Shown one piece after another: positions 47,296 to 55,199 of a DNA stretch of 64,000 nucleotides. Position 1 is the first letter of the stretch. Each line of letters opens with the position of its first letter. Made by a program: the position numbers and the translations under genes. The stretch comes from a virus, in the IMG/VR virus record IMGVR_UViG_3300031963_000016, positions 1 through 64,000 of that record; one strand, given 5' to 3'. Under the pieces are notes generated by a model, which saw only the letters and a list, made by a program, of their open reading frames with translations, searched no databases and had not been told where the DNA came from.

Positions 47296-48165
47296 ATGGA
47301 AAAATTTTATGTAGATGATTGTCCAAAAGAATTACCAGTAGCAGATTGGATTAAAAGTAAAATAAAATGGAGAGAAGCAACTAATGATGTCATTGCTTCA
47401 TCACCATCTGCAAAATATATGGACATGGTATTTGAATTCACAGGTGATCTGGATGGATTAAAAAAATCTGTGAGTGATGCATTAAGTACTTATGGTTTTT
47501 TTGGATGGAGAACATCAGTAGGTGATGAAAAGAATTATGGTGGATATTCTATAACTTATAATCCAAATCTACAATATGATGACCAGGATATTCATCAACA
47601 CACACTTGGTACTAAATTAAACGCACCAAGTGATTTCTATGCAGGATCGTCAGTAAATCACACGTATTTAAAAAATAGTTATCTTGATGGCATGTCATTC
47701 ACAGAGTTTACTCCAGCAGCAAAGATTGGCTACATGGGAAAATTATTAGAAGATATAAACAGTAGAATTACAATCACAAGAAGCAGATTAGGAATAGTTA
47801 AAGGATCTGAAGTCTCAGATGAAAATAGATATCATATAGATTCAGAAGTGTTTGAATTATGTAGATTGAATATTCCTATTATTGCAAATGAATGTTTTGC
47901 TTTTCAATTTCAAGGTAGATTACCATATGTTTTAGAAGAAGGAAGAGCATATACTTGGCAAACAGAATTACCCCATAGAGTTTATTGTCATAAGAAAACT
48001 AGTCTTGACAGAGCAAATATGGTGATAGGATTATCTCCTTGGTTAAGTTACGATAAACAAGAGAGATATTGGTACGCTAATGAGTTTTATGGAAAGAAAC
48101 ACCCATTTGATATGATTATAGATGGAGATGTTACTGATAAAATAAAATTTTTAGGTGCCAGATAA
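47296..48165 (+). CDS. Aspartyl/asparaginyl hydroxylase-like oxygenase
   Basis: 289 residues with a GGAG site. ENRYHIDSEVFELCRLNIPI (H-x-D), then a beta segment and TWQTELPHRVYCHKKTSLDRANMVIGLSPW (distal His, Arg) fit the Asp/Arg hydroxylase-like 2OG fold. Fourth such enzyme here. First gene after the tmRNA and perhaps transcribed with it, since no terminator separates them. Confidence 0.75.
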   Translation: MEKFYVDDCPKELPVADWIKSKIKWREATNDVIASSPSAKYMDMVFEFTGDLDGLKKSVSDALSTYGFFGWRTSVGDEKNYGGYSITYNPNLQYDDQDIHQHTLGTKLNAPSDFYAGSSVNHTYLKNSYLDGMSFTEFTPAAKIGYMGKLLEDINSRITITRSRLGIVKGSEVSDENRYHIDSEVFELCRLNIPIIANECFAFQFQGRLPYVLEEGRAYTWQTELPHRVYCHKKTSLDRANMVIGLSPWLSYDKQERYWYANEFYGKKHPFDMIIDGDVTDKIKFLGAR

Positions 48166-48280
48166 TGTTAGTGAGTCTTTGCTACACGACAGCAACCGAT
48201 ACCCAATGGTATCTTGTACTGTAATGATAGTGACGAGCTGATAATAGATGTTTAACAATTTCATTAAAAGGAAAAAATAA

Positions 48281-48448
48281 ATGAAAGCATTAATTACAGC
48301 AGTTATGATGACATTTGCATCAATTTCTTTTGCAGCCGATGCTAAAAAAGAAGCACCTAAAAAAGATGCTCCTAAAGCAGAAGTTAAGAAAGATGCTCCA
48401 AAGGCAGAAGTTAAGAAAGATGACAAGAAGCCAGCAGAGAAAAAGTAA
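48281..48448 (+). CDS. Small exported Lys/Ala-rich protein
   Basis: 55 residues: signal peptide (cleavage after FAA), then two copies of KDAPKAEVK and a KK-rich end. Highly basic mature peptide; could bind DNA, LPS or peptidoglycan outside the inner membrane. The 115 bp before it hold a GATACC/GGTATC hairpin and no gene. A similar protein lies at 49524. Confidence 0.7.
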   Translation: MKALITAVMMTFASISFAADAKKEAPKKDAPKAEVKKDAPKAEVKKDDKKPAEKK

Positions 48449-48454
48449 TTGATT

Positions 48455-48484
48455 ATTAGTGGGGTTCGCCCCACTAATATTTTC
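48455..48484 (+). terminator. Terminator hairpin with TTCG loop
   Basis: Perfect 10-bp ATTAGTGGGG / CCCCACTAAT with a TTCG tetraloop, then ATTTT. Directly after the Lys/Ala-rich gene. Confidence 0.85.
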
Positions 48485-48490
48485 ATCTTT

Positions 48491-49036
48491 ATGGATTTAA
48501 TAAAGCAATATAAAGAAATGCATAAAGATGAAAATCTTTATGAAGGATCATCTTTAAATATACACAAAGATAATATTCGTCAGTATTTAATTGGTTGTGA
48601 AAGTATTTTAGATTATGGATGTGGTAAAGCGATACAATATTATAAAGAAAAAACTCACGAAACACATTTCTTTGGTATAATGCCATCTCTTTATGACCCA
48701 GCAGTTGAACAATATTCAGTATTACCCGAAGGAACTTTTGATGCTGTTATATGCACAGATGTTCTAGAACATATTGAAGAACAACATGTTGGTAGTATTA
48801 TAAAAGAAATATATTCTAAGGCAAACAAATTCGTTTATCTTGGTATATGTAATATACCAGCAAATTCGTTTCTGCCAGATGGTAGAAATGCACATGTAAC
48901 ACTAAAAGATTTAAAATGGTGGGTAGAGCAAACATTGCCTTATGCAAATATTAAAACCTTAATGTATGTATATGGTAAAGGCAATGGAAAAGCCATTTTA
49001 GATAACTATGAAATTAATATGTTCAAAGACAGATGA
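48491..49036 (+). CDS. SAM-dependent methyltransferase
   Basis: 181 residues. Class I Rossmann motif I ILDYGCGKA and the later FDAVICTDVLEHIEEQH of small-molecule methyltransferases. Start taken at 48491 after the terminator. Substrate unknown; paired with a sugar/nucleotide-type protein next to it. Overlaps the next gene by 4 bp. Confidence 0.82.
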   Translation: MDLIKQYKEMHKDENLYEGSSLNIHKDNIRQYLIGCESILDYGCGKAIQYYKEKTHETHFFGIMPSLYDPAVEQYSVLPEGTFDAVICTDVLEHIEEQHVGSIIKEIYSKANKFVYLGICNIPANSFLPDGRNAHVTLKDLKWWVEQTLPYANIKTLMYVYGKGNGKAILDNYEINMFKDR

Positions 49037-49527
49037 GAACAGCATTACTTGGAAATGGAAATAGTAGGATTCTTTATGAACCTAATCCTAACAAATATGA
49101 CTATGTTATCGGGTGTAATATTCCCTGGACTACAGTTGATGCTACTGTTATAATGGATGTGAATGTATTAGAAAAGTTTGATACTTTATGGAAATGCTAT
49201 ATCAGTAGAAAAGCGTGGATTGAATGTCCAAATAAAATAAAAGATAAAATAGTTGGATGTGTAATAGGATTATTTGAAACTGTACCTGACTATGATTCTG
49301 CAGGTCACGCTGCTTGTAGAAAATTATTAGAGCTAGGTTCGACTGAAATAGATATATATGGATGTGATTCTTGGTTTACAAACAATACTGATAGTTACAC
49401 TCATCAGTGGATTGATAGTAGATCAATAGATATGAGTAAGAATGTAAGTGTTTGGCGTGCTAGATGGTATGATCTTATTGCTAAACACTCTAATGTTAAG
49501 TTTAATTTTATAGGAGAAACTAAATGA
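49033..49527 (+). CDS. Rossmann-like protein of unknown function
   Basis: 164 residues starting with a nucleotide-binding-like LLGNGNSR loop, then YDYVIGCN and HAACRKLLELGSTEIDIYGCDSW. Similar in pattern to DUF115-type or glycan-modifying proteins, but the assignment is weak. Couples to the methyltransferase and to the next small exported protein (4-bp overlaps). Confidence 0.6.
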   Translation: MRTALLGNGNSRILYEPNPNKYDYVIGCNIPWTTVDATVIMDVNVLEKFDTLWKCYISRKAWIECPNKIKDKIVGCVIGLFETVPDYDSAGHAACRKLLELGSTEIDIYGCDSWFTNNTDSYTHQWIDSRSIDMSKNVSVWRARWYDLIAKHSNVKFNFIGETK

Positions 49528-49724
49528 AGTTACTACTCGGTTCATTAATTATGGCAGTTGCAATTACTGGATTTGCAGCAGAGCCAGCAAAGAAATCAGA
49601 TGCAAAACCAGTGGAAAACACTAATTGCGTAAAGAAAGATAAAGATGGTAAGTGTCCTCCACTACCAAAAGGTGATAAACCAACACCAAAAGCACCAGCC
49701 AAAAAGGAAGAAGCAAAGAAGTAA
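49524..49724 (+). CDS. Small exported Lys/Pro-rich protein
   Basis: 66 residues. Signal peptide (cleavage after GFAA), mature part rich in K, P and A with two cysteines, ending KKEEAKK. Resembles the exported protein at 48281 in design. Confidence 0.7.
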   Translation: MKLLLGSLIMAVAITGFAAEPAKKSDAKPVENTNCVKKDKDGKCPPLPKGDKPTPKAPAKKEEAKK

Positions 49725-49727
49725 TTC

Positions 49728-49734
49728 CTAAATA
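49728..49734 (+). promoter_or_regulatory. Late-promoter-like motif CTAAATA
   Basis: CTAAATAATATAT just after the previous stop, followed by a hairpin and then the 49819 gene. Confidence 0.45.
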
Positions 49735-49752
49735 ATATATCCAGAGATGGAT

Positions 49753-49772
49753 CGTGGTTGGAGGCAACCACG
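49753..49772 (+). other. Hairpin in the leader of the 49819 gene
   Basis: CGTGGTTG / CAACCACG with a 4-base GAGG loop, then TTAAAAA. No T run, so either a weak terminator or a leader structure. Confidence 0.5.
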
Positions 49773-49818
49773 TTAAAAACCTTCATTACACACAACTCAT
49801 AACACACAAGGAGTAAAC

Positions 49819-50097
49819 ATGAGTAACTTGACCCCGTTCGAGATTCGCCTAGAACTATTAAAAATGGCGAAAGATATGCTTAACGATGACTATTATGGTA
49901 AGCGTGAAGTAATCAGCAACGAGTGGCAGATGAAAATTGAATCTGCTAGACTCAATGGGGGTGCGATGCCTGAACATCCAGGATTCCCACCATATCCATC
50001 AGAAACAGAAATCATTGCTAAAGCACAAGTGCTAAATGGTTTTGTTTCAAATATTCCCACTAATACATTAGAAAAGACTAGCAAAAAGTCCACCTGA
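49819..50097 (+). CDS. Conserved T4-like phage protein
   Basis: 92 residues, AAGGAG site. TPFEIRLELLKMAKDMLNDDYYGKREVISNEWQ is a pattern I recall in many T4-like marine phages; function unknown. Confidence 0.72.
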   Translation: MSNLTPFEIRLELLKMAKDMLNDDYYGKREVISNEWQMKIESARLNGGAMPEHPGFPPYPSETEIIAKAQVLNGFVSNIPTNTLEKTSKKST

Positions 50098-50106
50098 TAG
50101 GGATCG

Positions 50107-50133
50107 GGCAGAGGGATATTGCATTCCTCTGCC
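50107..50133 (+). other. Intergenic hairpin
   Basis: GGCAGAGG / CCTCTGCC, 8 bp, 11-base loop, no T tail, between the 49819 and SleB genes. May be a processing or regulatory structure. Confidence 0.5.
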
Positions 50134-50157
50134 TCTAACTGAAATAAGGAGATCAAT

Positions 50158-50682
50158 ATGCGAATAAGAATCTATTCAATATTAATATTATTTTCAATAA
50201 GTTTTTCAATTATATTATATTCATATTTGTTTTTTAACGAGACAACAAAAGTTCTTAATATAGAACTGTCACAATTAACCAAAGACGCTAAGCAACAAGT
50301 TATTTGCTTGGCTGATAATATCTATCATGAAGCAGGATATGAACCTGAGAAGGGTAAGATTGCAGTTGCTCTTGTAACATTGAATAGAGTGCAAGATCCA
50401 CGATACCCAAAAGATATTTGCTCTGTAGTGAAACAAAAGGTAAACTATACATGTCAATTCACATGGTGGTGCGAAAATAAAATCACTAACAGAGAAAAAA
50501 TTGCATATGAAAAATCTAAAGAAGTTGCATTATATGTTTATGCAAATTATGAAAAAATAAAAGACTTCACAAATGGAGCATTGTTTTATCATGCTGATTA
50601 TGTTCGTCCGAATTGGAGAGGTTTAGAAAAAACCGCTGTAATAGGTAGACATATTTTTTATAAAGAGAAAGAAAAGTTATAA
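50158..50682 (+). CDS. SleB-family cell wall hydrolase
   Basis: 174 residues. N-terminal hydrophobic anchor or signal (about residues 5-27), then the SleB/CwlJ catalytic domain: LADNIYHEAGYEPEKGKIAVALVTLNRV, CSVVKQKV, CQFTWWC, GALFYHADYVRPNW. A second peptidoglycan enzyme besides the GH19 endolysin, perhaps exported for wall weakening or signal-arrest lysis. Confidence 0.88.
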   Translation: MRIRIYSILILFSISFSIILYSYLFFNETTKVLNIELSQLTKDAKQQVICLADNIYHEAGYEPEKGKIAVALVTLNRVQDPRYPKDICSVVKQKVNYTCQFTWWCENKITNREKIAYEKSKEVALYVYANYEKIKDFTNGALFYHADYVRPNWRGLEKTAVIGRHIFYKEKEKL

Positions 50683-51242
50683 TGTTAAACAAATTGAACA
50701 TTCAACTTAAAGAATCGCCAGATGCACAGCATTCCTTCTTTTTGTTGATGGAAGAAATATCATTAACTTCTGCTAAGCAAGTTGTTGAATGGATTTTTGA
50801 AACGAACTTTCAAGAAGAAAGACCAGACTTGCTTAATCTTATAATCACATCTCCAGGTGGTGATCTTAACGCAGCATTTGCTATGATTGATGCGATGAGA
50901 GGTTCTGCTGTTCCAATTAGAACAATTGGATTGGGACAGATTGCTTCTGCAGGTCTTATGGTTTTTATTGCTGGAGAAAAGGGAAGTCGTATTCTAACAC
51001 CAAACACATCAATTCTAAGTCACCAGTATTCTTGGGGTGCTTTTGGTAAAGAACACGAATTATTCGCAACTGTCAAAGAGTTCGATTTAACCACAAAGAA
51101 AATGATTACACACTATAAAAAGTGTACTGGTCTTAATGAGAAAAGAATTAGAGATGTTCTTCTCCCACCTCAAGACATATGGTTAAGTCCTCAAGAGGCA
51201 AAAGATATGGGGCTATGCGATGCAATTAAAGAATTATCTTAA
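50682..51242 (+). CDS. clpP: ClpP-type serine protease
   Basis: 186 residues. ITSPGGDLNAAFAMIDAM, catalytic Ser in GQIASAGLMVF, catalytic His in SILSHQYSWG, and QDIWLSPQEAKDMGLCD near the acid residue. Phage ClpP proteins are known in T4-like aquatic phages; the role may be protein turnover or prohead processing. Shares a base with sleB. Confidence 0.9.
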   Translation: MLNKLNIQLKESPDAQHSFFLLMEEISLTSAKQVVEWIFETNFQEERPDLLNLIITSPGGDLNAAFAMIDAMRGSAVPIRTIGLGQIASAGLMVFIAGEKGSRILTPNTSILSHQYSWGAFGKEHELFATVKEFDLTTKKMITHYKKCTGLNEKRIRDVLLPPQDIWLSPQEAKDMGLCDAIKELS

Positions 51243-51402
51243 ATATTCTGGATTATGGATGGGATTTATTTTAAATCCTTATCATTGGGAATTTAAAGCA
51301 GTTAATATTAAACCTGATGATATGAATCCAAGAAATTATGGTTTTATGATTTCATTTGGACCAGTATGGGTTCGTGGAGTTGTAGATGATGGTGCTTGGT
51401 AA
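51220..51402 (+). CDS. Small conserved phage protein
   Basis: 60 residues, Trp-rich (SGLWMGFILNPYHWEF...PDDMNPRN...GPVWVRGVVDDGAW). Recurrent phage family by recall. Overlaps the clpP end by 23 bp. Confidence 0.65.
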   Translation: MQLKNYLKYSGLWMGFILNPYHWEFKAVNIKPDDMNPRNYGFMISFGPVWVRGVVDDGAW

Positions 51403-51418
51403 ATTAAAGGAGTTTATA

Positions 51419-51649
51419 ATGAATGATAAAGTTTTTACTATTTCAGTTTTAATCGCAGTAGTGACATTTATTATTTCAGTCACTTTTTATCAATATAGTG
51501 AATTGAAGTCTGTTGAAAAAAATGTAGAGTCAGCAATTGTTAAAGGAATCGATCCTGTAGCTGTTCGTTGTGCTTATGCAAATGAACGAGATGTTGTATG
51601 TATAGCGTATGGCGCATCTCACCCAGCGACTCCAGTAAAAAGTAAGTGA
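51419..51649 (+). CDS. Small single-helix membrane protein
   Basis: 76 residues from the ATG with AAAGGAG site. N-terminal helix FTISVLIAVVTFIISVTFYQY then a periplasmic-looking tail with two cysteines (VRCAYANERDVVCIAY). Not recognised. Confidence 0.68.
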   Translation: MNDKVFTISVLIAVVTFIISVTFYQYSELKSVEKNVESAIVKGIDPVAVRCAYANERDVVCIAYGASHPATPVKSK

Positions 51650-51663
51650 ATACTAACTTAAAT

Positions 51664-51692
51664 CCCCTCTAGGATACAGGGATTCTAGGGGG
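51664..51692 (+). terminator. Terminator-like hairpin before the gp88-like gene
   Basis: CCCC(T)CTAG / CTAGGGGG with one bulged T, running into TTGTCTTTT, which is also the -35 of the next promoter. Confidence 0.7.
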
Positions 51693-51721
51693 TTGTCTTT
51701 TATTCAGGATTGATGTATAAT
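51693..51721 (+). promoter_or_regulatory. Sigma70-type promoter (TTGTCT-17-TATAAT)
   Basis: -35 at 51693-51698, -10 at 51716-51721. Directly adjoins the hairpin at 51664-51692. Leader of about 27 bases with GGAG. Confidence 0.9.
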
Positions 51722-51754
51722 AACTCTGTTATCGTTGAAATGGAGTCTTAAATT

Positions 51755-52450
51755 ATGAGTCTGCTTACAGTTGGAAACCCAAAGTTGTTGAAGGGTCAGA
51801 AGAAAGGTTATCTGTCTTCAGTACTGCACCTCGCACCTGCAAACTTGTCAGGTAAAGAAGTGTGCCCTAAGAGAACAGTTGGTTGCACTGCTGCTTGTTT
51901 GAACACTGCTGGTCGTGGTGGCATCTTCAAGAAAGGTGAGACAACGAATGTGATTCAGCAAGCACGTATTCGCAAGACTAAAGCATTCTTCGAAAATCGT
52001 CAAGCATTTCTTCTTGAGTTGTTTGTTGAAATTCGTAAGACTATCAAGAAAGCAGAGAAACAAGGATTGATTCCTGTCTTTCGTCTTAATGGCACTTCTG
52101 ATCTCTCATGGGAGAAGTATGAAGTGCAAGACAATAAGAACATCTTTCAGATGTTTCCTAATGTGCAGTTCTATGACTATACCAAAGTGAACAATCGTAA
52201 AGTGAAACATATCCCTAACTACCACCTGACTTTCTCTAAAGCAGATGGCAACGACATGGATGTTCGCATTGCATTGTCAAATGGTATGAATGTTGCAGCT
52301 GTATTTCACAAAGTACCCGAAACATATCTTGGTCGTCCAGTCATCAATGGTGACGAAACTGATCTTCGTTTCTTGGATTCAAAGGGTGTGATTGTTGGTT
52401 TGAAAGCCAAAGGTAAGGCTAAGAAAGACACCACTGGCTTTGTTATTTAA
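51755..52450 (+). CDS. Gene-product-88-like phage protein
   Basis: 231 residues. The cysteine-rich VCPKRTVGCTAACLNTAGRGG and NVIQQARIRKTKAFFENR blocks define the family related to mycobacteriophage gp88, present in very diverse phages. The clustered cysteines could bind a metal or Fe-S cluster. Function unknown. Strong promoter and GGAG site suggest early expression. Confidence 0.85.
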   Translation: MSLLTVGNPKLLKGQKKGYLSSVLHLAPANLSGKEVCPKRTVGCTAACLNTAGRGGIFKKGETTNVIQQARIRKTKAFFENRQAFLLELFVEIRKTIKKAEKQGLIPVFRLNGTSDLSWEKYEVQDNKNIFQMFPNVQFYDYTKVNNRKVKHIPNYHLTFSKADGNDMDVRIALSNGMNVAAVFHKVPETYLGRPVINGDETDLRFLDSKGVIVGLKAKGKAKKDTTGFVI

Positions 52451-52451
52451 C

Positions 52452-52480
52452 TTGTCTTGCAATTTTTACTGGAGTATAAT
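52452..52480 (+). promoter_or_regulatory. Sigma70-type promoter (TTGTCT-17-TATAAT)
   Basis: -35 at 52452-52457, -10 at 52475-52480; six bases to the ATG at 52487, again predicting a leaderless mRNA. Confidence 0.88.
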
Positions 52481-52486
52481 TATATC

Positions 52487-52825
52487 ATGATTGTATACGC
52501 AAGTCTTGGAAAATCTAAGAAAAGAAAACCTAATGCAAAGCAGCGAGAGTTGCAAGCAGACTGGGAAAACCTTCTTCAAAAATATGCTCCGAAGAAACCG
52601 ATCAAACATCAATCGGGTGACTGGGCATATTCTCTTGGGAAACCTGCTCGTCGGGAGACGCCTAACATCCCAAGTTTACCATTTACAGCAGGTGTTTGTG
52701 CAAAGAAAGAATCTCATGTCTATACTGGAACTGCTATGAAAGGTATTGGTACTTTGCATAAGTCTAACGCTATACCTATCTTCACAGATGAGGAAGCAGT
52801 TGATATTGCAAAGATGAGAAGGTGA
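52487..52825 (+). CDS. Conserved phage protein, 112 residues
   Basis: Basic N-terminus, then RRETPNIPSLPFTAGVCAKKESHVYTGTAMKGIGTLHKSNAIPIFTDEEAVDIAKMRR in short recognisable blocks, a strongly conserved phage family of unknown function. ATG lies on the predicted +1 and lacks a ribosome site. Confidence 0.75.
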   Translation: MIVYASLGKSKKRKPNAKQRELQADWENLLQKYAPKKPIKHQSGDWAYSLGKPARRETPNIPSLPFTAGVCAKKESHVYTGTAMKGIGTLHKSNAIPIFTDEEAVDIAKMRR

Positions 52826-52831
52826 TAAATA
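52825..52831 (+). promoter_or_regulatory. Late-promoter-like motif ATAAATA
   Basis: GATAAATAAAC at the stop of the previous gene, about 57 bp before the 52888 gene that leads to gp33-gp59-gp32. Confidence 0.45.
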
Positions 52832-52887
52832 AACAATGCAATATAATGGACTGTTGAATCTAAAACAAAACACAAGGACTTAACGTA

Positions 52888-53130
52888 ATGGGCAAAAGAT
52901 CTTCTATTAACAGATATAACGAACTTATCGCAATCAAAATGCGACTAGATAAGTTTTTCACAATGTTTCTGGATACTTATGGAGACAAGATGGATCCAGA
53001 TAATGCAGAGACTCCTATTTGGAAATTATATAAAGCCAAACTAAATGAATATGAAGAAGTGAGTAAGGAAATCAAGGCACTTGAGTATTGGATGAAAAAG
53101 AAGGATGTCAAACTTGATGAGGAAGACTAA
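52888..53130 (+). CDS. Conserved small protein upstream of gp33
   Basis: 80 residues, charged and helical (RYNELIAIKMRLDKFFTMFLDTYGDKMDPDNAETPIWKLYKAKLNEYEEV split over two helices). Shares its last base with the gp33 start. Role unknown; placed with late-transcription and replication genes. Confidence 0.68.
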   Translation: MGKRSSINRYNELIAIKMRLDKFFTMFLDTYGDKMDPDNAETPIWKLYKAKLNEYEEVSKEIKALEYWMKKKDVKLDEED

Positions 53131-53345
53131 TGTTTAAAACTGCCAATGAGTTTTCTCTTCATATTGAACAATTAGTTGCCTCAAAAAAGTTTTCATATAT
53201 GGATGCAGTATTAGAGTATTGTCGAGAAAATTATCTCGAACCTGAAGATATTGCATCATTGATTAATAAGTCTTTAAAAGATAAAATTGAAATGAATTTT
53301 CGTGAGTTGAATTATCTCCCAAAACAAGCACAACTTGATATCTAA
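53130..53345 (+). CDS. 33: gp33-like late promoter transcription accessory protein
   Basis: 71 residues. FKTANEFSLHIEQLVASKKFSYMDAVLEYCRENYLE...IASLINKSLKDKIEMNFRELNYL resembles the T4-like gp33 co-activator that links the sliding clamp and RNA polymerase at late promoters. Beside 59 and 32 as in T4. Confidence 0.82.
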   Translation: MFKTANEFSLHIEQLVASKKFSYMDAVLEYCRENYLEPEDIASLINKSLKDKIEMNFRELNYLPKQAQLDI

Positions 53346-53377
53346 GTTAGATATAATTTTAGTTATGAGATTTTACC

Positions 53378-53989
53378 GTGGACGGCTTTAAAGCATACAG
53401 ATATTATCTGGCTATTAAACTTCACTTCACCACTGATAAATTTAATGTCTTTGAGAACAGAGGTAATGTTCGTGGTACACGTGAAGCATTTAACGCTAGG
53501 AATGATAGATATATCTTTGAGAAATTGGCTCAAAAGTACCAAGATGATAAAGATATAATTCAATTTTTCGTTTCAAATTTTGCATACAATAGTGATAATG
53601 CAATATATGATGGACAGCTAGCAGAAGACAACTATCTCGAGTGGAATAGAAGAAAACAAAGTATTACAAAAGTTTTTATAGATGACTTGGCTAAGATTAT
53701 CACTCATGTTGAGATAAACAGATTAAAAAACACTGCAATATTTGATTTCACTGATAATGAGTATCCTATTGCATTAAATATGTTTATAGGTGGTAAACTT
53801 GCTATTGAGACTATGAGAATTATTGATGATTTTACAGATATTTTAGAAAAGTGGAAACAAAACATATCTGTGAAGTACATTTGGGAAAACGAGATGCGAC
53901 GAATTACAAAGTTGACTGGTTTTGTTAAATACGATAGAATTAAACTTGAAAAAATCTTTAACCACTTCTCAGAAGAAGTTGTGAATTAA
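53378..53989 (+). CDS. 59: gp59-like helicase loader
   Basis: 203 residues (T4 gp59 217) from a GTG start. DGFKAYRYYLAIKLHFTTDKFNVFENRGNV and RYIFEKLAQKY...IIQFFVSNF are characteristic. It loads the gp41 helicase on gp32-coated DNA. Gene order 33-59-32 mirrors the T4 cluster. A TATAAT at 53352 lacks a -35. Confidence 0.88.
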   Translation: MDGFKAYRYYLAIKLHFTTDKFNVFENRGNVRGTREAFNARNDRYIFEKLAQKYQDDKDIIQFFVSNFAYNSDNAIYDGQLAEDNYLEWNRRKQSITKVFIDDLAKIITHVEINRLKNTAIFDFTDNEYPIALNMFIGGKLAIETMRIIDDFTDILEKWKQNISVKYIWENEMRRITKLTGFVKYDRIKLEKIFNHFSEEVVN

Positions 53990-53990
53990 A

Positions 53991-54221
53991 ATGGGCAAGA
54001 CTTATAAGAAAAATGCTCGTCTGTTTGACGATGAGCAATCCAGTGGGCGATCTGGTAAACATGCCAAACACTCTAATAACAAAAAGAGTGGAGGTATGAA
54101 AACGCTAAATAGTTATGTTGAAGAAGATTATGATTTTGATAACGATCCATTTGATGATGAGATTGAAATTCAAGATGATGTAACAATTGAACATACTAAA
54201 AATACTAACGATACTCCGTAA
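53991..54221 (+). CDS. Small polar protein between gp59 and gp32
   Basis: 76 residues; basic, serine/lysine-rich N-terminal half, very acidic second half (EEDYDFDNDPFDDEIEIQDD). Possibly interacts with gp32 or DNA. Contains a CTAAATAG motif near 54104. Confidence 0.6.
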   Translation: MGKTYKKNARLFDDEQSSGRSGKHAKHSNNKKSGGMKTLNSYVEEDYDFDNDPFDDEIEIQDDVTIEHTKNTNDTP

Positions 54222-54224
54222 ATA
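54218..54224 (+). promoter_or_regulatory. Late-promoter-like motif GTAAATA
   Basis: GTAAATAC at the stop of the previous gene, 15 bp before the gp32 ATG. Confidence 0.4.
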
Positions 54225-54238
54225 CGAAAGGAAATACA

Positions 54239-55147
54239 ATGGATATTCAAACTCTACGCAAAATGCGTTCCTCTGACTTCGGTCAAATCTCTCAAGCATT
54301 CGATAAGATTGCTAATCCCCAAACCGAAACTAAGTCTTATGCCGATGATCGCTTTTGGCGATTGGAAGGCGACAAGGCAGGTAATGGTACAGCCACAATT
54401 CGATTCCTGCCACGAGTTGAAGGTGATGAACTCCCATGGGTACGTATCTTTTCTCATGGATTCCAAGGTCCAACTGGGAAATGGTATATTGAAAACTCTT
54501 TGACCACTCTTGGTGAAAACGATCCAGTTGGTGAACTAAACACTCAGCTGTGGAATAGTGGTTCTGAAGCAAACAAAGAGATTGCACGTAAGCAAAAGCG
54601 TAAACTCTCTTTTATTGCTAATATTCTTGTTGTCAGCGATCCTAAACATCCTGAGAATGAGGGTAAGGTTTTCTTATTTAAATTTGGTAAGAAAATCTTT
54701 GATAAGATTATGGACAAGGCTCGTCCGACTTTTGAAGACGAAAAGCCAGTCAATGTCTTTGATCTTTGGGAAGGTGCTAACTTTAAACTTCGCATGCGCA
54801 AGAAAGATGGCTATGCGAATTATGACGAATCTGTATTTACAGATCCTGTTGCAGTATCTGATGATGAACAAGAGTTATTGAAGATTGTTTCTGCTCAACA
54901 TAAACTTGCTGAATTTACAGATCGTAAAAACTTCAAGTCTTATGATGAACTAAAACGCAAGTTGAATGAGGTTCTTTCTGGCGACACTTATGTAAGTAAA
55001 TCTGCTGCAGAAATTGCAGATGAAGATGAACGTCCATCTGCGCCAGCACCAAAAATTGCATCTAAACCTGCTCCGTCTCCAAAATCTGTAGATGAAGACG
55101 ATGATGATGTGATGTCTTATTTTGAGAAAATTGCGAAAGAAGATTAA
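54239..55147 (+). CDS. 32: gp32 single-stranded DNA-binding protein
   Basis: 302 residues (T4 gp32 301). Coats ssDNA in replication, recombination and repair. Basic N-terminal cooperativity region, OB-fold core with FWRLEGDKAGNGTATIRFLP and WVRIFSHGFQGPTGKWYIENSL, a KVFLFKFGKKIFDKI segment, and the acidic C-terminal tail (EDDDDVMSYFEKI) that recruits partners. Ribosome site AAAGGAAA. Followed by a strong terminator. Confidence 0.94.
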   Translation: MDIQTLRKMRSSDFGQISQAFDKIANPQTETKSYADDRFWRLEGDKAGNGTATIRFLPRVEGDELPWVRIFSHGFQGPTGKWYIENSLTTLGENDPVGELNTQLWNSGSEANKEIARKQKRKLSFIANILVVSDPKHPENEGKVFLFKFGKKIFDKIMDKARPTFEDEKPVNVFDLWEGANFKLRMRKKDGYANYDESVFTDPVAVSDDEQELLKIVSAQHKLAEFTDRKNFKSYDELKRKLNEVLSGDTYVSKSAAEIADEDERPSAPAPKIASKPAPSPKSVDEDDDDVMSYFEKIAKED

Positions 55148-55167
55148 TCTACACTTCGCTACATAAG

Positions 55168-55199
55168 AAAGGGGATCGAAAGATCCCCTTTTGTTTTTT
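55168..55199 (+). terminator. Intrinsic terminator of gp32
   Basis: AAAGGGGATC / GATCCCCTTT with a GAAA tetraloop and a T-rich tail. Lies between convergent genes; the tail overlaps the stop of the minus-strand gp29. Confidence 0.93.

Noticed and set aside
48214-48245. TTGTAC...GATAAT promoter before the Lys/Ala-rich gene
   Set aside because: Spacer of 20 bp is too long and both boxes are weak.
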